A stretch of DNA of 32,995 nucleotides from Nitrospirota bacterium (GTDB taxonomy: Bacteria > Nitrospirota > Thermodesulfovibrionia > Thermodesulfovibrionales > SM23-35): NCBI GenBank assembly GCA_014859105.1, contig JACUUX010000029.1, positions 1 to 32,995 of the forward strand, written 5' to 3'. Shown here in pieces: positions 1 to 6,895 of this stretch. Position 1 is the first letter of the stretch. Each line of letters begins with the position of its first letter. The notes beneath the pieces are model-generated. The model saw only the letters and a program-made list of their open reading frames with translations, did not search any database and was not told the DNA's origin. The position numbers were made by a program, and so were the translations under genes.

Positions 1-32
1 GATGCAAGAATTTTCATGAGAGGAATTTTCAT
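1..32 (-). CDS. Start of an unidentified gene, cut by the window edge
   Basis: On the minus strand an AGGAGGTGG Shine-Dalgarno sequence lies about 7 nt before an ATG at position 32. The reading frame stays open to the window edge and gives MKIPLMKILA. Two lysines followed by hydrophobic residues could be the start of a signal peptide, but ten residues cannot identify a product. The very good ribosome binding site is the main reason to believe the gene is real. Confidence 0.5.
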   Translation of the reverse strand, partial: MKIPLMKILA

Positions 33-373
33 TATCTTTCCACCTCCTTTTTTTGATTTAAACATTATCAATATTAACAAATAAATGCAAGCATCTAATC
101 TTGTGATTTATGTTTGTTATCTGCAATCTCTAAGTGATTTTTTTAGTTGTATAAAAAAAGAAGAAGTTGAGTATGAAAAAAGACTTTAGAAATGTTGACT
201 TCTATTCGAACTCTTGCTCTCCAATGAAGCTCTGAGAGGCGTTTATTTCAGGAAGTAAGTGAGAATTTGACTTTCCAGAATTAGCCGTCGCCGAGAGTTA
301 TTTTGTGCACCATTTGTGCACCAATTTTTTGGGGAAATTAGCGCAAGAAGTATCTGATTCAAAAGAAGTTTCT
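33..373. other. Non-coding stretch between a partial gene and a tRNA-Leu remnant
   Basis: No convincing gene is seen in these 340 bases. The stretch is AT-rich and holds the ribosome binding site of the partial gene on its left edge and a perfect 11-nt tandem repeat at 302-323. Its right edge abuts the 3' end of a tRNA-Leu remnant. The position beside a tRNA 3' end suggests a former attachment site. Confidence 0.5.
302..323. repeat. 11-nt perfect tandem repeat next to a tRNA 3' end
   Basis: TTTGTGCACCA occurs twice without a gap. Each copy contains the 6-nt palindrome GTGCAC. It lies 50 nt outside the 3' end of the tRNA-Leu remnant. Short direct repeats flanking a tRNA 3' end are a common form of tyrosine-integrase arm-type binding sites, so this may be part of an old att site; that reading is inference. 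Confidence 0.6.
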
Positions 374-425
374 TGGTGCCGAAGGCGGGATTTGAACCTG
401 CAGGGGCAACCTTCGTGCAGAAATC
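374..425 (-). tRNA. tRNA-Leu 3' remnant (pseudo-tRNA, possible att site)
   Basis: Read on the minus strand, the stretch holds a long variable-arm region, a T-arm with GGTTCAAATCC, the acceptor strand CTTCGGC, a discriminator A and an encoded CCA (374-376). CTTCGGC-A-CCA with a long variable arm is typical of tRNA-Leu, whose 5' end would be GCCGAAG. That 5' strand, the D-arm and a proper anticodon stem are absent upstream, where the DUF72 gene ends 7 nt away. Only the 3' part therefore survives. Tyrosine integrases commonly leave such 3' tRNA fragments at element boundaries. Confidence 0.7.
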
Positions 426-431
426 GCAAGT

Positions 432-1340
432 CTATTGAACATCTTTTATCTCCCTGCCCCCCAGGAGCTCTTTCAGTCTGAGAGCATTTTTCATGGCAAA
501 ACCGCCATGGCAATTATTATACATAACGTAAGTAACCCTGGCTCTTTTATTTACATCCCGAACAGAGGGTACGAACTCTTTTAACTCTTCATCAGAATAT
601 AGATATGCAAACCTTAATGATGTCTCAATTCCCTTCTTCAGCCAGTTTTCCTTATTCCTACCATGGAACCTGAAATAGGCTATATCTGTGGTGACATTAG
701 GTATAAAAGGAACGGTTGCAAGATTCCCGTATTGTGGCTCATCTGCTGCAATGTAGGTTATCTGATTTTTTGTGAGGAAATGGAAGACTGAATCCTGTAT
801 ATCTTGTGTGAGCTAACTTCCATGCCTGAACTCTACGGCCATCGGAATGCTTTGCATGAGTTCCTTGCACAAGAGCATATAGTCCATGTTTTTCGTTCCA
901 TAATGAAACCAGGGCGGGTATTGAAAAACAAGAATACCTAACTTATGGGATCTTTGAAGGGGATGGAGGGATTCTCTAAATCTTTCCGCTATTACTTTAA
1001 GAATCAATGATTGCTTTATATACACTCGTTTCTCTGCTCTGTCTTTTTCAGAAAGAAGATTGAAGATATCCTTTGGCAGAGTTTTGGGGTCAATTCCATG
1101 TCCTGTTAATGCACCATAAACCTTAATATGAAAAATGAAGTTCTCTGGTGTCCTGTTTACCCATAAAGAAGTGTTCTTCATGTCAGGGATGGCATAATAG
1201 GTGGAATCTACCTCGACTGTTTCAAAATTAATTGAATAATATCTAAGCCTGTCCTCCGCAGTTCCGACCGTTCTTGGATAGAACTCTCCGCTTTGTATTA
1301 ATGTCTTTTCTGTCCATGAACAAGTGCCTATGCGAATCAT
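432..1340 (-). pseudogene. DUF72 family protein with one internal amber codon
   Basis: DUF72 proteins are TIM-barrel proteins of unknown biochemical role. The N-terminal 175 residues start with the family signature MIRIGTCSW and include FETVEVDSTYY, an F-x-F-H-x-K type strand and VEFRHGS. Here a TAG at 813-815 interrupts the gene. The same frame continues for 126 more codons without a stop and carries the rest of the family, including YIAADEP and AYFRFHGRN, and ends at TAG 432-434. Joined, the length is about 302 residues, normal for the family. The family usually has Trp after EFRHxS, so a TGG to TAG change is the simplest explanation. No other lesion is visible, so the mutation is recent or the codon is read through. 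Confidence 0.85.
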
Positions 1341-1343
1341 TCT

Positions 1344-1381
1344 TTGAGATTATATCATCTCAATTCATTTTTGAGATAATA
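1344..1381. repeat. Short inverted and direct repeats upstream of the DUF72 gene
   Basis: TTGAGAT (1344-1350) and ATCTCAA (1357-1363) form a 7-bp inverted repeat with a 6-nt loop. A second copy of TTTGAGAT with a similar flank follows at about 1370-1380. It sits directly before the DUF72 start codon and after the stop of the upstream small gene. It could be an operator or a small mRNA hairpin; nothing shows which. Confidence 0.4.
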
Positions 1382-1583
1382 TCTGTTCGATGGCAGCAAT
1401 TTCATTCTTAAGCACTGTAAGACTTTCCTCGTATTTTTTCACTTGCTCACCACTGATATGGGCTGACGAATAAGTGGAATTAAATTGCATTGTTTCCTCA
1501 AGATCATGCAGATTGACTCGCAGCCGTTTTAATTCTAATTTAAGTTCTGCTTTGCTTATTAAACTGTAATCTTCTTTTTTCAT
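1365..1583 (-). CDS. Small charged coiled-coil protein of unknown function
   Basis: A 72-residue product rich in Lys, Glu and Leu, with two helical stretches that look like an antiparallel coiled coil (about residues 10-32 and 44-70). I do not recognise a family. The longer ORF starts nine codons upstream at 1610, but the ATG at 1583 is preceded by GAGAGAAAAA and is the better start. It is on the same strand as the DUF72 gene, ending 25 nt before its start, so the two may be cotranscribed. No catalytic motif is visible. It could be a phage or mobile-element accessory protein given its neighbours. Confidence 0.55.
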   Translation of the reverse strand: MKKEDYSLISKAELKLELKRLRVNLHDLEETMQFNSTYSSAHISGEQVKKYEESLTVLKNEIAAIEQILSQK

Positions 1584-1646
1584 TTTTTCTCTCGATGGAG
1601 TGAGAATCATTCACTCTTGGTTTCAGCCCTGAGGCTGCCCCCCTCA

Positions 1647-2078
1647 TCATTGCGGCAGGTTGTCCCATGCATCCAAAAAGTCGTGATGAGCGAGTGTACC
1701 GTAGTTGATTCCTGGCGCAAACTCTGCGTATGGTCTCCCTCGCTTCTTCTCCGCTTCCCTTAACAATTGCTCCTGCTCCTCAACAATATCTCGAAACTGC
1801 TGGTTGTTCAGAACGAAATACTGGGGCTTTTCTGACAGGGAGGCAGGGACGAAAACAAAGACGAAGAAGCGACTTGCATTCGGTTCCAGAAGAGATTGCT
1901 GGTAAATAAAGTACGTCTTTGAACTGAGGGACTTGATCTGTACGGAGAACGCAATATCTGATGGGCTCTCGCACAAGAGATCTGCCGCAGGGGCGTTGCC
2001 CGTGGTAAAGGTGACCAAATATCCTCGACGGGTGAGCTCATGTGCGACGCCGAACTGGCCCGCCCACTGCGTCTCCAT
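1647..2078 (-). CDS. PD-(D/E)XK-like endonuclease domain protein
   Basis: The 143-residue protein has the layout of a minimal restriction-endonuclease-like fold: an N-terminal helix (WAGQFGVAHELTRRG), strand LVTFTTGNAPAADLL with Asp33, and strand FSVQIKS with Gln47-Ile-Lys49. The D...QxK triad is a known variant of D...ExK. Related small proteins (DUF4365-like) occur singly in many genomes and are poorly studied. The ATG directly follows an in-frame TGA six codons upstream and overlaps the broken tail of the terminase gene, so the first few native residues may have been replaced. A GGAAAG lies 5 nt before the start. Fold assignment is from motif spacing only; nuclease activity is not proven. 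Confidence 0.65.
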   Translation of the reverse strand: METQWAGQFGVAHELTRRGYLVTFTTGNAPAADLLCESPSDIAFSVQIKSLSSKTYFIYQQSLLEPNASRFFVFVFVPASLSEKPQYFVLNNQQFRDIVEEQEQLLREAEKKRGRPYAEFAPGINYGTLAHHDFLDAWDNLPQ

Positions 2079-2125
2079 GCAGGCTTTCCGCTGTCAAGGT
2101 AAATCTCGTAGACATACTTGCAAGC

Positions 2126-2848
2126 CTAAAAGCCATTGTAGAACTCACCACCAATGCCTTTAGCTGTGCTTTCATAGACAACAGCGGTATCTTCCTCTTT
2201 CGGAACACACTGAAGAAGAGAGATAAGAAGGGCGGATTGATTCTCTGCGGGCCACTTTGAAACCTCGCTTAAATGAAGATGATGGATTAACTGAGCACTT
2301 CCGAAGTCGGATTTACCCGCCGTACCTACCCTGATAGCAGAGTCAAGGCCATCACCGGCCTTATTGTTGAATTCAAGCATTTTGGTGTTGTTGTACTTTG
2401 TTTGTGGCTTGAACTCAGGGGGAAGGTTGTCGTGATACCTTTTCTGCATCTTGAAGAGAAAGTCGCTGGCTTCCGGTTCATGGGTGACCAGACAGCTATA
2501 ACGGTTCTTTTGATTTGCCGTCTTCCAGAAGAAACGGCCTGTAAAGTAAGTGGACACGCCCTCGCGCCTTGCCTTCAGGATGAATGCACGGATAAAGCCT
2601 GTATTATTTTCGATGTCATTGACAATTTCCTCAAGGATGTTTTGGATTTCATTGAAGTGGTAGTTGATCTTCTTACCGTCCATGGTTTGAATTTTGAGGT
2701 ATCGCTTGGCATAGGTGGGATAGTGCTGGTAGGCTTCCATAAAAAGCCGATCAAGTTCAGCTTGCTCTTGAGATATCATCTCAGGGGTTGCGATGATCTT
2801 CGTTAATCTATTTTCATCAACCCCATCCTTCGCCATTGCCTCCTGCAT
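2126..2848 (-). pseudogene. terL: Truncated phage terminase large subunit (ATPase part)
   Basis: Terminase large subunits pump DNA into phage capsids and carry an N-terminal ATPase and a C-terminal nuclease. Here a Walker A-like K-A-R-R-E-G-V-S-T is at residues 92-100, a Walker B region ending in LSE at 193-195, and the coupling motif ESTAKG at 226-231. The frame stops at TAG 2126-2128 just after GGEFYNGF. Beyond it the same frame still reads ACKYVYEIYLDSGKPAWRR before losing sense, so the nuclease half is gone. Residues 1-20 are not TerL: they look like the end of the small subunit, so a deletion has fused the two. This is a non-functional prophage remnant. Confidence 0.75.
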
Positions 2849-3075
2849 AGCAGTCCGAACCCGAGGATTCCTGAGAACTTCTGCGGTTTGATCGTTTGCG
2901 GTACTTTCCGAATATCCGGCATCGCAGCTTTCACCGTCTTGAACTTGCCGGATAAGAGGTTCTTAATCAATCTTTCCCTTTTTAATGAAGTATATTTCCT
3001 TGTCTTGTTCTGAGCCAACCCAGATGTTCCTACAGGCTCAACCTTTGATGCTCGTGCCCCTCTTTTTTGCCTCAC
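2803..3075 (-). pseudogene. terS: Frameshifted terminase small subunit-like gene
   Basis: A GTG at 3075 follows GGAGGG at a spacing of 6 nt, a credible start. The first 50 or so residues (basic N-terminus, then LKRERLIKNLLSGKFKTVKAA) read as the helix-turn-helix start of a small terminase. Near 2915-2930 the sense moves to another frame, where DAGYSESTANDQTAEVLRNP follows and runs into the ORF carrying the terminase large subunit. AGYSxxTA and VLRNPxV are characteristic of small terminases that recognise packaging sites. The 30-40 residues after the shift in the nominal frame are nonsense. One small indel explains it. Confidence 0.6.
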
Positions 3076-3087
3076 TTCTCACCCTCC

Positions 3088-3381
3088 GTCGGACTACGTG
3101 TTAATCCTTTTTTTTCAAATGCTGTGCCATAGCAATATTATAAAGTGAACGGTCGTTTACTATCAAGCGCAGATTGAAAGCTTCTTCCCAACAACTGCGG
3201 ATGTTCTTTTTGGAAATTTTGACTGTGATAAAATTGTGATAGATTTGTGATAGAAAATAGCTCAAAGTGCAGAAAATAGGGAAAGAGGCAGAAAATAGAG
3301 TAGGGCGAAAAAGTTCGAAATATCGAGATGTTACGCTCAAACTGCCGTCAGAAGCCACTTTGTTAAAATTGTTAAAATATC
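3088..3381. other. Non-coding remnant between terminase gene and tRNA fragment
   Basis: About 290 bases with no supported gene. An 85-codon ORF exists on the minus strand (3101-3358), but it has no ribosome binding site, an unlikely composition and no recognisable motif. The sequence contains near-repeats of AGAAAATAG and GTGATAGA around 3230-3300. This is probably the degraded upstream end of the prophage packaging module. Confidence 0.5.
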
Positions 3382-3422
3382 GCTCTCAAGGCTAAAACAC
3401 GGGTTCGAATCCCGCGGAGGTA
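3382..3422 (+). tRNA. tRNA-Glu(CUC)-like 3' half (pseudo-tRNA)
   Basis: The plus strand reads an anticodon-loop-like CTCTCAA, a short variable region and a textbook T-arm GGGTTCGAATCCC, then GGAGGTA. The anticodon loop would present CTC (Glu), and the order CTCTCA-n-GGCTnAAAC-n-GGGTTCGAATCCC strongly resembles bacterial tRNA-Glu. The 5' half (D-arm and acceptor strand) is not found upstream, and no CCA follows. It is a 3' fragment, facing away from the tRNA-Leu fragment at the other end of the decayed phage region. Confidence 0.55.
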
Positions 3423-3524
3423 AGTGTTAGGGTCATTGTTGCGACAAATAAGAACATCAATGAGACGTTTAAGGAAGGTCAGTTCAAGGGAGAACCTTTT
3501 TTATCGTATTCAGGTGATTCTCCG

Positions 3525-4622
3525 TCACCTGCATGCCGTTGCTGAAATTGTGTATGCTGTCGGGCTATCATCAAGTATAAACCTCACTGCATCGGCACAG
3601 GTGGTAGAAGAACTCGTTGGAATAGGCTGTGCCGTAACCGTTACCCTGTAAGTACCGCCTGCCTCAAAAGGATATGTACCAAAGACGTTCCATGTGCCGG
3701 CATTTTGCGGCTGGTGCTGGTCGACAATAAAACTTGCCGTCCCCCCGTAGTATTCGATATCTACAGGAACACTCGTGCTTCTTGAATCCCGGTATGTCCA
3801 CCACATGTACACTGCATAAGTTCCGCTCTGTGAAGGAGTGAAATACCACGTAAATGTCGGCGTCACGGATGTATTGTCTCGACTGAATACCGAGTCCACT
3901 CCCCACGAGTCCGTACCGCTTGATTTTCCCCACGCTCCAATCCATGATGTCGCAGCATCACGGTTGTCTATGATAATTTCAGTTTGCTCTTCAGGGATAA
4001 ACTCTGCTGTTACGGTCTCATCTCTGTTAATTGTTACGACGCACTCCCCGTTGCCGGTACAACTTCCACCCGCCCATCTATAAAAAAGTGAGCCCGTATA
4101 AGGTGATGCAGTTAAAGTCACGATCGAACCTTCATTATATAATTCGGCGCAATCGTTTCCGCAATAAATACCAGATGGAGATGATGTTATTTTTCCCTCT
4201 CCTCCGCCGTTCTTTTCTACTGTTAATGTATGCCCTTGAGCGAGCTGCTCAGATCCACTTATTGTCGTACTTACTTCATTGGAGAGATCGCTCTCATTTC
4301 CTGACCCGTCATATGCCGTGGCAGCAAAATAATAGGTTACCCCCTCGGTTAAATCAGAGACTGTGTAAGATGTGACATTTCCAACATCAATCGACCGTGA
4401 ATACATTCCGGAAGATGTTCCATAATAAATTTTATAGCCTGCGGGGTCGGACAGACAAGTTCCGTTGTCATTTGAGGTTGGCGCTACCCAAGACAGGGTT
4501 GCAGCTCCAGCGAAAAGAATAGATGGATTTGCCCAAAAAAGCAGTAGTGAAATTATAAGCAAAACAATTTTTTGCTTATATACTTGCTCCCGTTTTTTGC
4601 TTACTCGGATAAATTTGAACAT
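3525..4622 (-). CDS. Secreted protein: FnIII, InlB-type repeat and golvesin-like domain
   Basis: A 365-residue protein with an N-terminal hydrophobic segment (about residues 19-38) that should act as a signal peptide after a long basic leader. An FnIII domain follows (about 41-122, with GYKIYYGTSSG and SNEVSTT). A bacterial repeat of the divergent InlB B-repeat type comes next (about 131-210, with SPSGIYCGNDC, FYRWAGGSC and VTAEF; its cysteines probably form disulfides). A golvesin/Xly-like beta-sandwich closes it (about 217-350, with IIDNRDAATSW, GTYAVYMWWTY, NAGTWNVFGTYPF and CADAVRFI). Such domains bind or decorate extracellular polysaccharide. No enzyme domain is present, so an adhesin or carbohydrate-binding role is likely. 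There is no clear Shine-Dalgarno before the start at 4622. Confidence 0.8.
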   Translation of the reverse strand: MFKFIRVSKKREQVYKQKIVLLIISLLLFWANPSILFAGAATLSWVAPTSNDNGTCLSDPAGYKIYYGTSSGMYSRSIDVGNVTSYTVSDLTEGVTYYFAATAYDGSGNESDLSNEVSTTISGSEQLAQGHTLTVEKNGGGEGKITSSPSGIYCGNDCAELYNEGSIVTLTASPYTGSLFYRWAGGSCTGNGECVVTINRDETVTAEFIPEEQTEIIIDNRDAATSWIGAWGKSSGTDSWGVDSVFSRDNTSVTPTFTWYFTPSQSGTYAVYMWWTYRDSRSTSVPVDIEYYGGTASFIVDQHQPQNAGTWNVFGTYPFEAGGTYRVTVTAQPIPTSSSTTCADAVRFILDDSPTAYTISATACR

Positions 4623-4971
4623 ATTATGTTTTCTAACAAAATGTGTGCCATAGAAAGGATGTCAGCAACTGCTGGATTTTAGTATATTTTTTAAAAGAGC
4701 AGGATTTTTACAAGCCTTCTTTATGAAATTAATGCATGGATTATCATACATAAAGATACAAAATTTTTAAGCAGAATGGCTTTTGTCTAAAATCCGGTAC
4801 GCATCAAGTATGTATGATATTTGCAATATTGTCAAATCTTCGAATCAAAATAAAAAGCAGGCAGATGAAGACCCGTGTTTGTTCTATCCGTAAATAAATG
4901 CTCTTAATCGCTAATCTAACAATAGAATATGTTTCATTTTGCAGTGCGCAGACTCCTGGCGGGGATAGCGC
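4623..4971. other. Intergenic stretch without recognised features
   Basis: About 350 AT-rich bases between the start of the FnIII protein gene and the end of the ChaN-like gene, both on the minus strand. No ORF with a ribosome binding site, no tRNA and no terminator hairpin followed by a T-run was found. It should contain the promoter of the FnIII gene, but I see no convincing -35/-10 pair. Confidence 0.4.
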
Positions 4972-5748
4972 CTACTTATCGATCCAGATGAAGTCAGCTA
5001 TCCGAGAACGGTCCATCATAGGCAAGTCTATAACAGATTGGGCACAAACCACTACGGCAACTTTGATTTCTGGATGGTTCTTCTGGAGTTGATAGGGTAT
5101 TCCGAGGTGGTAGTCGGAATGAAAACGGCCGCAGCAGAAGAGGATACGGTGATCAAGAAAAGGCTCAAGTGAGGCGGCCATCACGGCGTCCTTTAGAACC
5201 TGAGCTTTGTAAAGCGCCTCAACATTCAATCCCTTCATTGGAGCCGAGTGAGGCATCTTTTTCATCCGAGCAGCAAAGCGTTCGTAATATTCCTCTGAGT
5301 CAAGGTGTAATTTCCGGGGGAGGTATTTGCTGTCTTTTCCAAGAACATCAGACGAAATCGTATCAGTCATCGCAACCACTGCAGCTGTCCTGCGGGGCAT
5401 GTTGGCCGCAATAACGGGGATTCCCCGTGCCTTTGCCAATTCAACAAGGGGCCGGTAATCCTCCTGGTAGTTCGGCCAAGGACGGGCTAGTTCAAAGAAT
5501 TTATCTTCAGAGATCGTTCCTTCGAGATAGGCATTCAGGGCATCCTGGATATCACGCTCAAACATCTCAAGGGCAAGCACGAGGCTCGCATCTCGCCATG
5601 CGAGCTCGGTAAGGAGGGTGAGTTCTCCTTCGTGGGCAACACGGGAATCGTGGTCCTCTCCAAAGAAGATAACATTATAACCCACCAGAGCTTCGAGGGC
5701 CTGATCCAGATTCAGGATCATCCCTTTGTTGGTCATCAGGTAATGCAA
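4972..5748 (-). CDS. ChaN-like haem-binding/TIKI-superfamily protein
   Basis: The 258-residue protein carries the ChaN family motifs: FFGEDHDSRVAHEGE (residues 28-42), LALEMFERD (58-66), VIAANMPRR and CCGRFHSDYHLGIP. The family belongs to the EreA/ChaN/TIKI fold; Campylobacter ChaN is an iron-regulated haem-binding lipoprotein, and other members may be hydrolases. Unlike ChaN, this copy has no signal peptide or lipobox, so it should be cytoplasmic unless its 5' end has been lost. The start is TTG: GGAGG lies 5 nt before TTG at 5748, while the first ATG, four codons later, is too far from it. It stands alone on its strand. Confidence 0.8.
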   Translation of the reverse strand: MHYLMTNKGMILNLDQALEALVGYNVIFFGEDHDSRVAHEGELTLLTELAWRDASLVLALEMFERDIQDALNAYLEGTISEDKFFELARPWPNYQEDYRPLVELAKARGIPVIAANMPRRTAAVVAMTDTISSDVLGKDSKYLPRKLHLDSEEYYERFAARMKKMPHSAPMKGLNVEALYKAQVLKDAVMAASLEPFLDHRILFCCGRFHSDYHLGIPYQLQKNHPEIKVAVVVCAQSVIDLPMMDRSRIADFIWIDK

Positions 5749-6229
5749 TTAAACCTCCAAGATAAGACGTTCCGCCGACAAAGAAGGTTAGGCTCAAACA
5801 AAGTCGATTTTTTTCATGTGTCCACCATTCTAACTCTGTGGTTATGCTGTGTGTGGTAATAATAGACGAGATTCTTTGTGTCCGCGACACTCATCCAGAT
5901 CGTCGGGCTACGCATTCTCTTCAATAGTTCTGGCTTGGCCGTTTTACTCTTTCTGTAAATCCAGAACGACACTCCCGCTTCCCTCCGCTCAATTATCGTT
6001 TGTACTCCTAACTATTTTAACAGAGAAAACTGATAAATATTTTAAGGAAGAAAAGTTCCACAAACGCAGTTTGGAAAATTCTCCCTAACTGTGGGCTGGA
6101 TTTGTAATTTGGTGTATCTGAATGCTTCGAGGTCCTCGTCCCTGCTTTATAACGACAAATAAGAGAGATATTCCTAAAGTTATATGTCTTTCGGGGTATC
6201 TGCTTTAATACAGGTCTTAACAAAAAAAC
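5749..6229. other. Intergenic stretch between divergent genes
   Basis: Roughly 480 bases between the ChaN-like gene (minus) and the TetR gene (plus). Short ORFs occur, but none has a ribosome binding site or a recognisable product. A 7-bp inverted repeat GTTCTGG...CCAGAAC (5927-5933 and 5961-5967) is visible, without a T-run. The region looks like degraded DNA in the same patchwork as the kinase and ACT remnants downstream. Confidence 0.4.
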
Positions 6230-6258
6230 TTGACGGAAAACGCAAATAATATTAAACT
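6230..6258 (+). promoter_or_regulatory. Promoter of the tetR-radical SAM pair
   Basis: TTGACG (6230-6235) and TAAACT (6253-6258) are separated by exactly 17 nt. The -35 matches 5 of 6 and the -10 matches 4 of 6 consensus bases. Transcription would start near 6265, inside the palindrome that follows, giving a leader of only about 10 nt before the first ATG. Confidence 0.5.
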
Positions 6259-6260
6259 TA

Positions 6261-6273
6261 TTTATTAAATAAA
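6261..6273. promoter_or_regulatory. Candidate TetR operator (perfect palindrome)
   Basis: TTTATTAAATAAA is a perfect odd palindrome that covers the expected transcription start and touches the first ATG of the TetR gene. TetR regulators usually repress their own promoter through such sites. A related element lies downstream of the operon at 8348-8368. AT-richness makes chance palindromes possible. Confidence 0.4.
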
Positions 6274-6274
6274 C

Positions 6275-6895
6275 ATGTTTAAAGATATGAACCGGCGTGA
6301 AGCATCAAAAAAGGAAACCAAGCGAATGATCTTAAAAGCCGCGCGCACGCTTTTTGCCAGGAAAGGGATGGAAGAATGTACTATCAGGGATATAGCCCGG
6401 AAAGCCGGGGTGTCACCTGCCTCTGTTGTTGTACATTTCAAGAGCAAGACAGCACTGCTTGAAGAGGCTCTCTGCGTAGACATTGAAATCGCTTTGTCTG
6501 AACTTGTAGCATCAATGCCTGAAGACATTGAACTCATTGACCGTTTGTTGTATTTATCGAAAGGGTTTTTCAGACTCTATGACAAAAACAGAGACCTTTA
6601 CAGGGCACTCATTCGCTCCACAGTATTTGAACCTGCAAGTGAAACCCTGATCATGTCAAATCTTTCCGAACAGTATATCCAATTCTTATCTCACATTATC
6701 GAGGAACAAAAGACGCGTGGCATCATTCGGCCTGAAGTGGACTGCAGGATTGCTGCTGCTTCTATTTTCTTTTTGTATAATGGAGCACTTATCCTGCTGT
6801 TAAGAATGCCGGAGATGACTGTCGATATGGTTTCGGATGTACTCGCTTCCATGACTGACCAATACCTTAAGGGCATCACAGGGAGTCATCAGTGA
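6275..6895 (+). CDS. TetR/AcrR family transcriptional regulator
   Basis: A 206-residue regulator. The N-terminal helix-turn-helix is typical: ILKAARTLFARKGMEECTIRDIARKAGVSPASVVVHFKSKTALLEEAL (in pieces, residues about 19-66). The C-terminal domain is helical and should bind a ligand and form the dimer; its ligand cannot be told from sequence. The gene overlaps the next one: its TGA (6893-6895) shares bases with the GTG start at 6892, so the two are translationally coupled and the regulator probably controls the radical SAM enzyme. ATG at 6287 is an alternative start; neither start has a good ribosome binding site. Confidence 0.9.
   Translation: MFKDMNRREASKKETKRMILKAARTLFARKGMEECTIRDIARKAGVSPASVVVHFKSKTALLEEALCVDIEIALSELVASMPEDIELIDRLLYLSKGFFRLYDKNRDLYRALIRSTVFEPASETLIMSNLSEQYIQFLSHIIEEQKTRGIIRPEVDCRIAAASIFFLYNGALILLLRMPEMTVDMVSDVLASMTDQYLKGITGSHQ

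Noticed and set aside
2402-2806. 134-codon open frame on the plus strand opposite the terminase remnant
   Set aside because: The minus strand carries the terminase motifs; the plus frame has no motif and no ribosome binding site.
3101-3358. 85-codon open frame upstream of the terminase gene
   Set aside because: No ribosome binding site, no family resemblance and an improbable composition; treated as degraded sequence.
3511-3531. Hairpin CAGGTGA...TCACCTG at the end of the FnIII gene as a terminator
   Set aside because: It has a 7-bp stem but no T-run on either strand, and it overlaps the stop codon.
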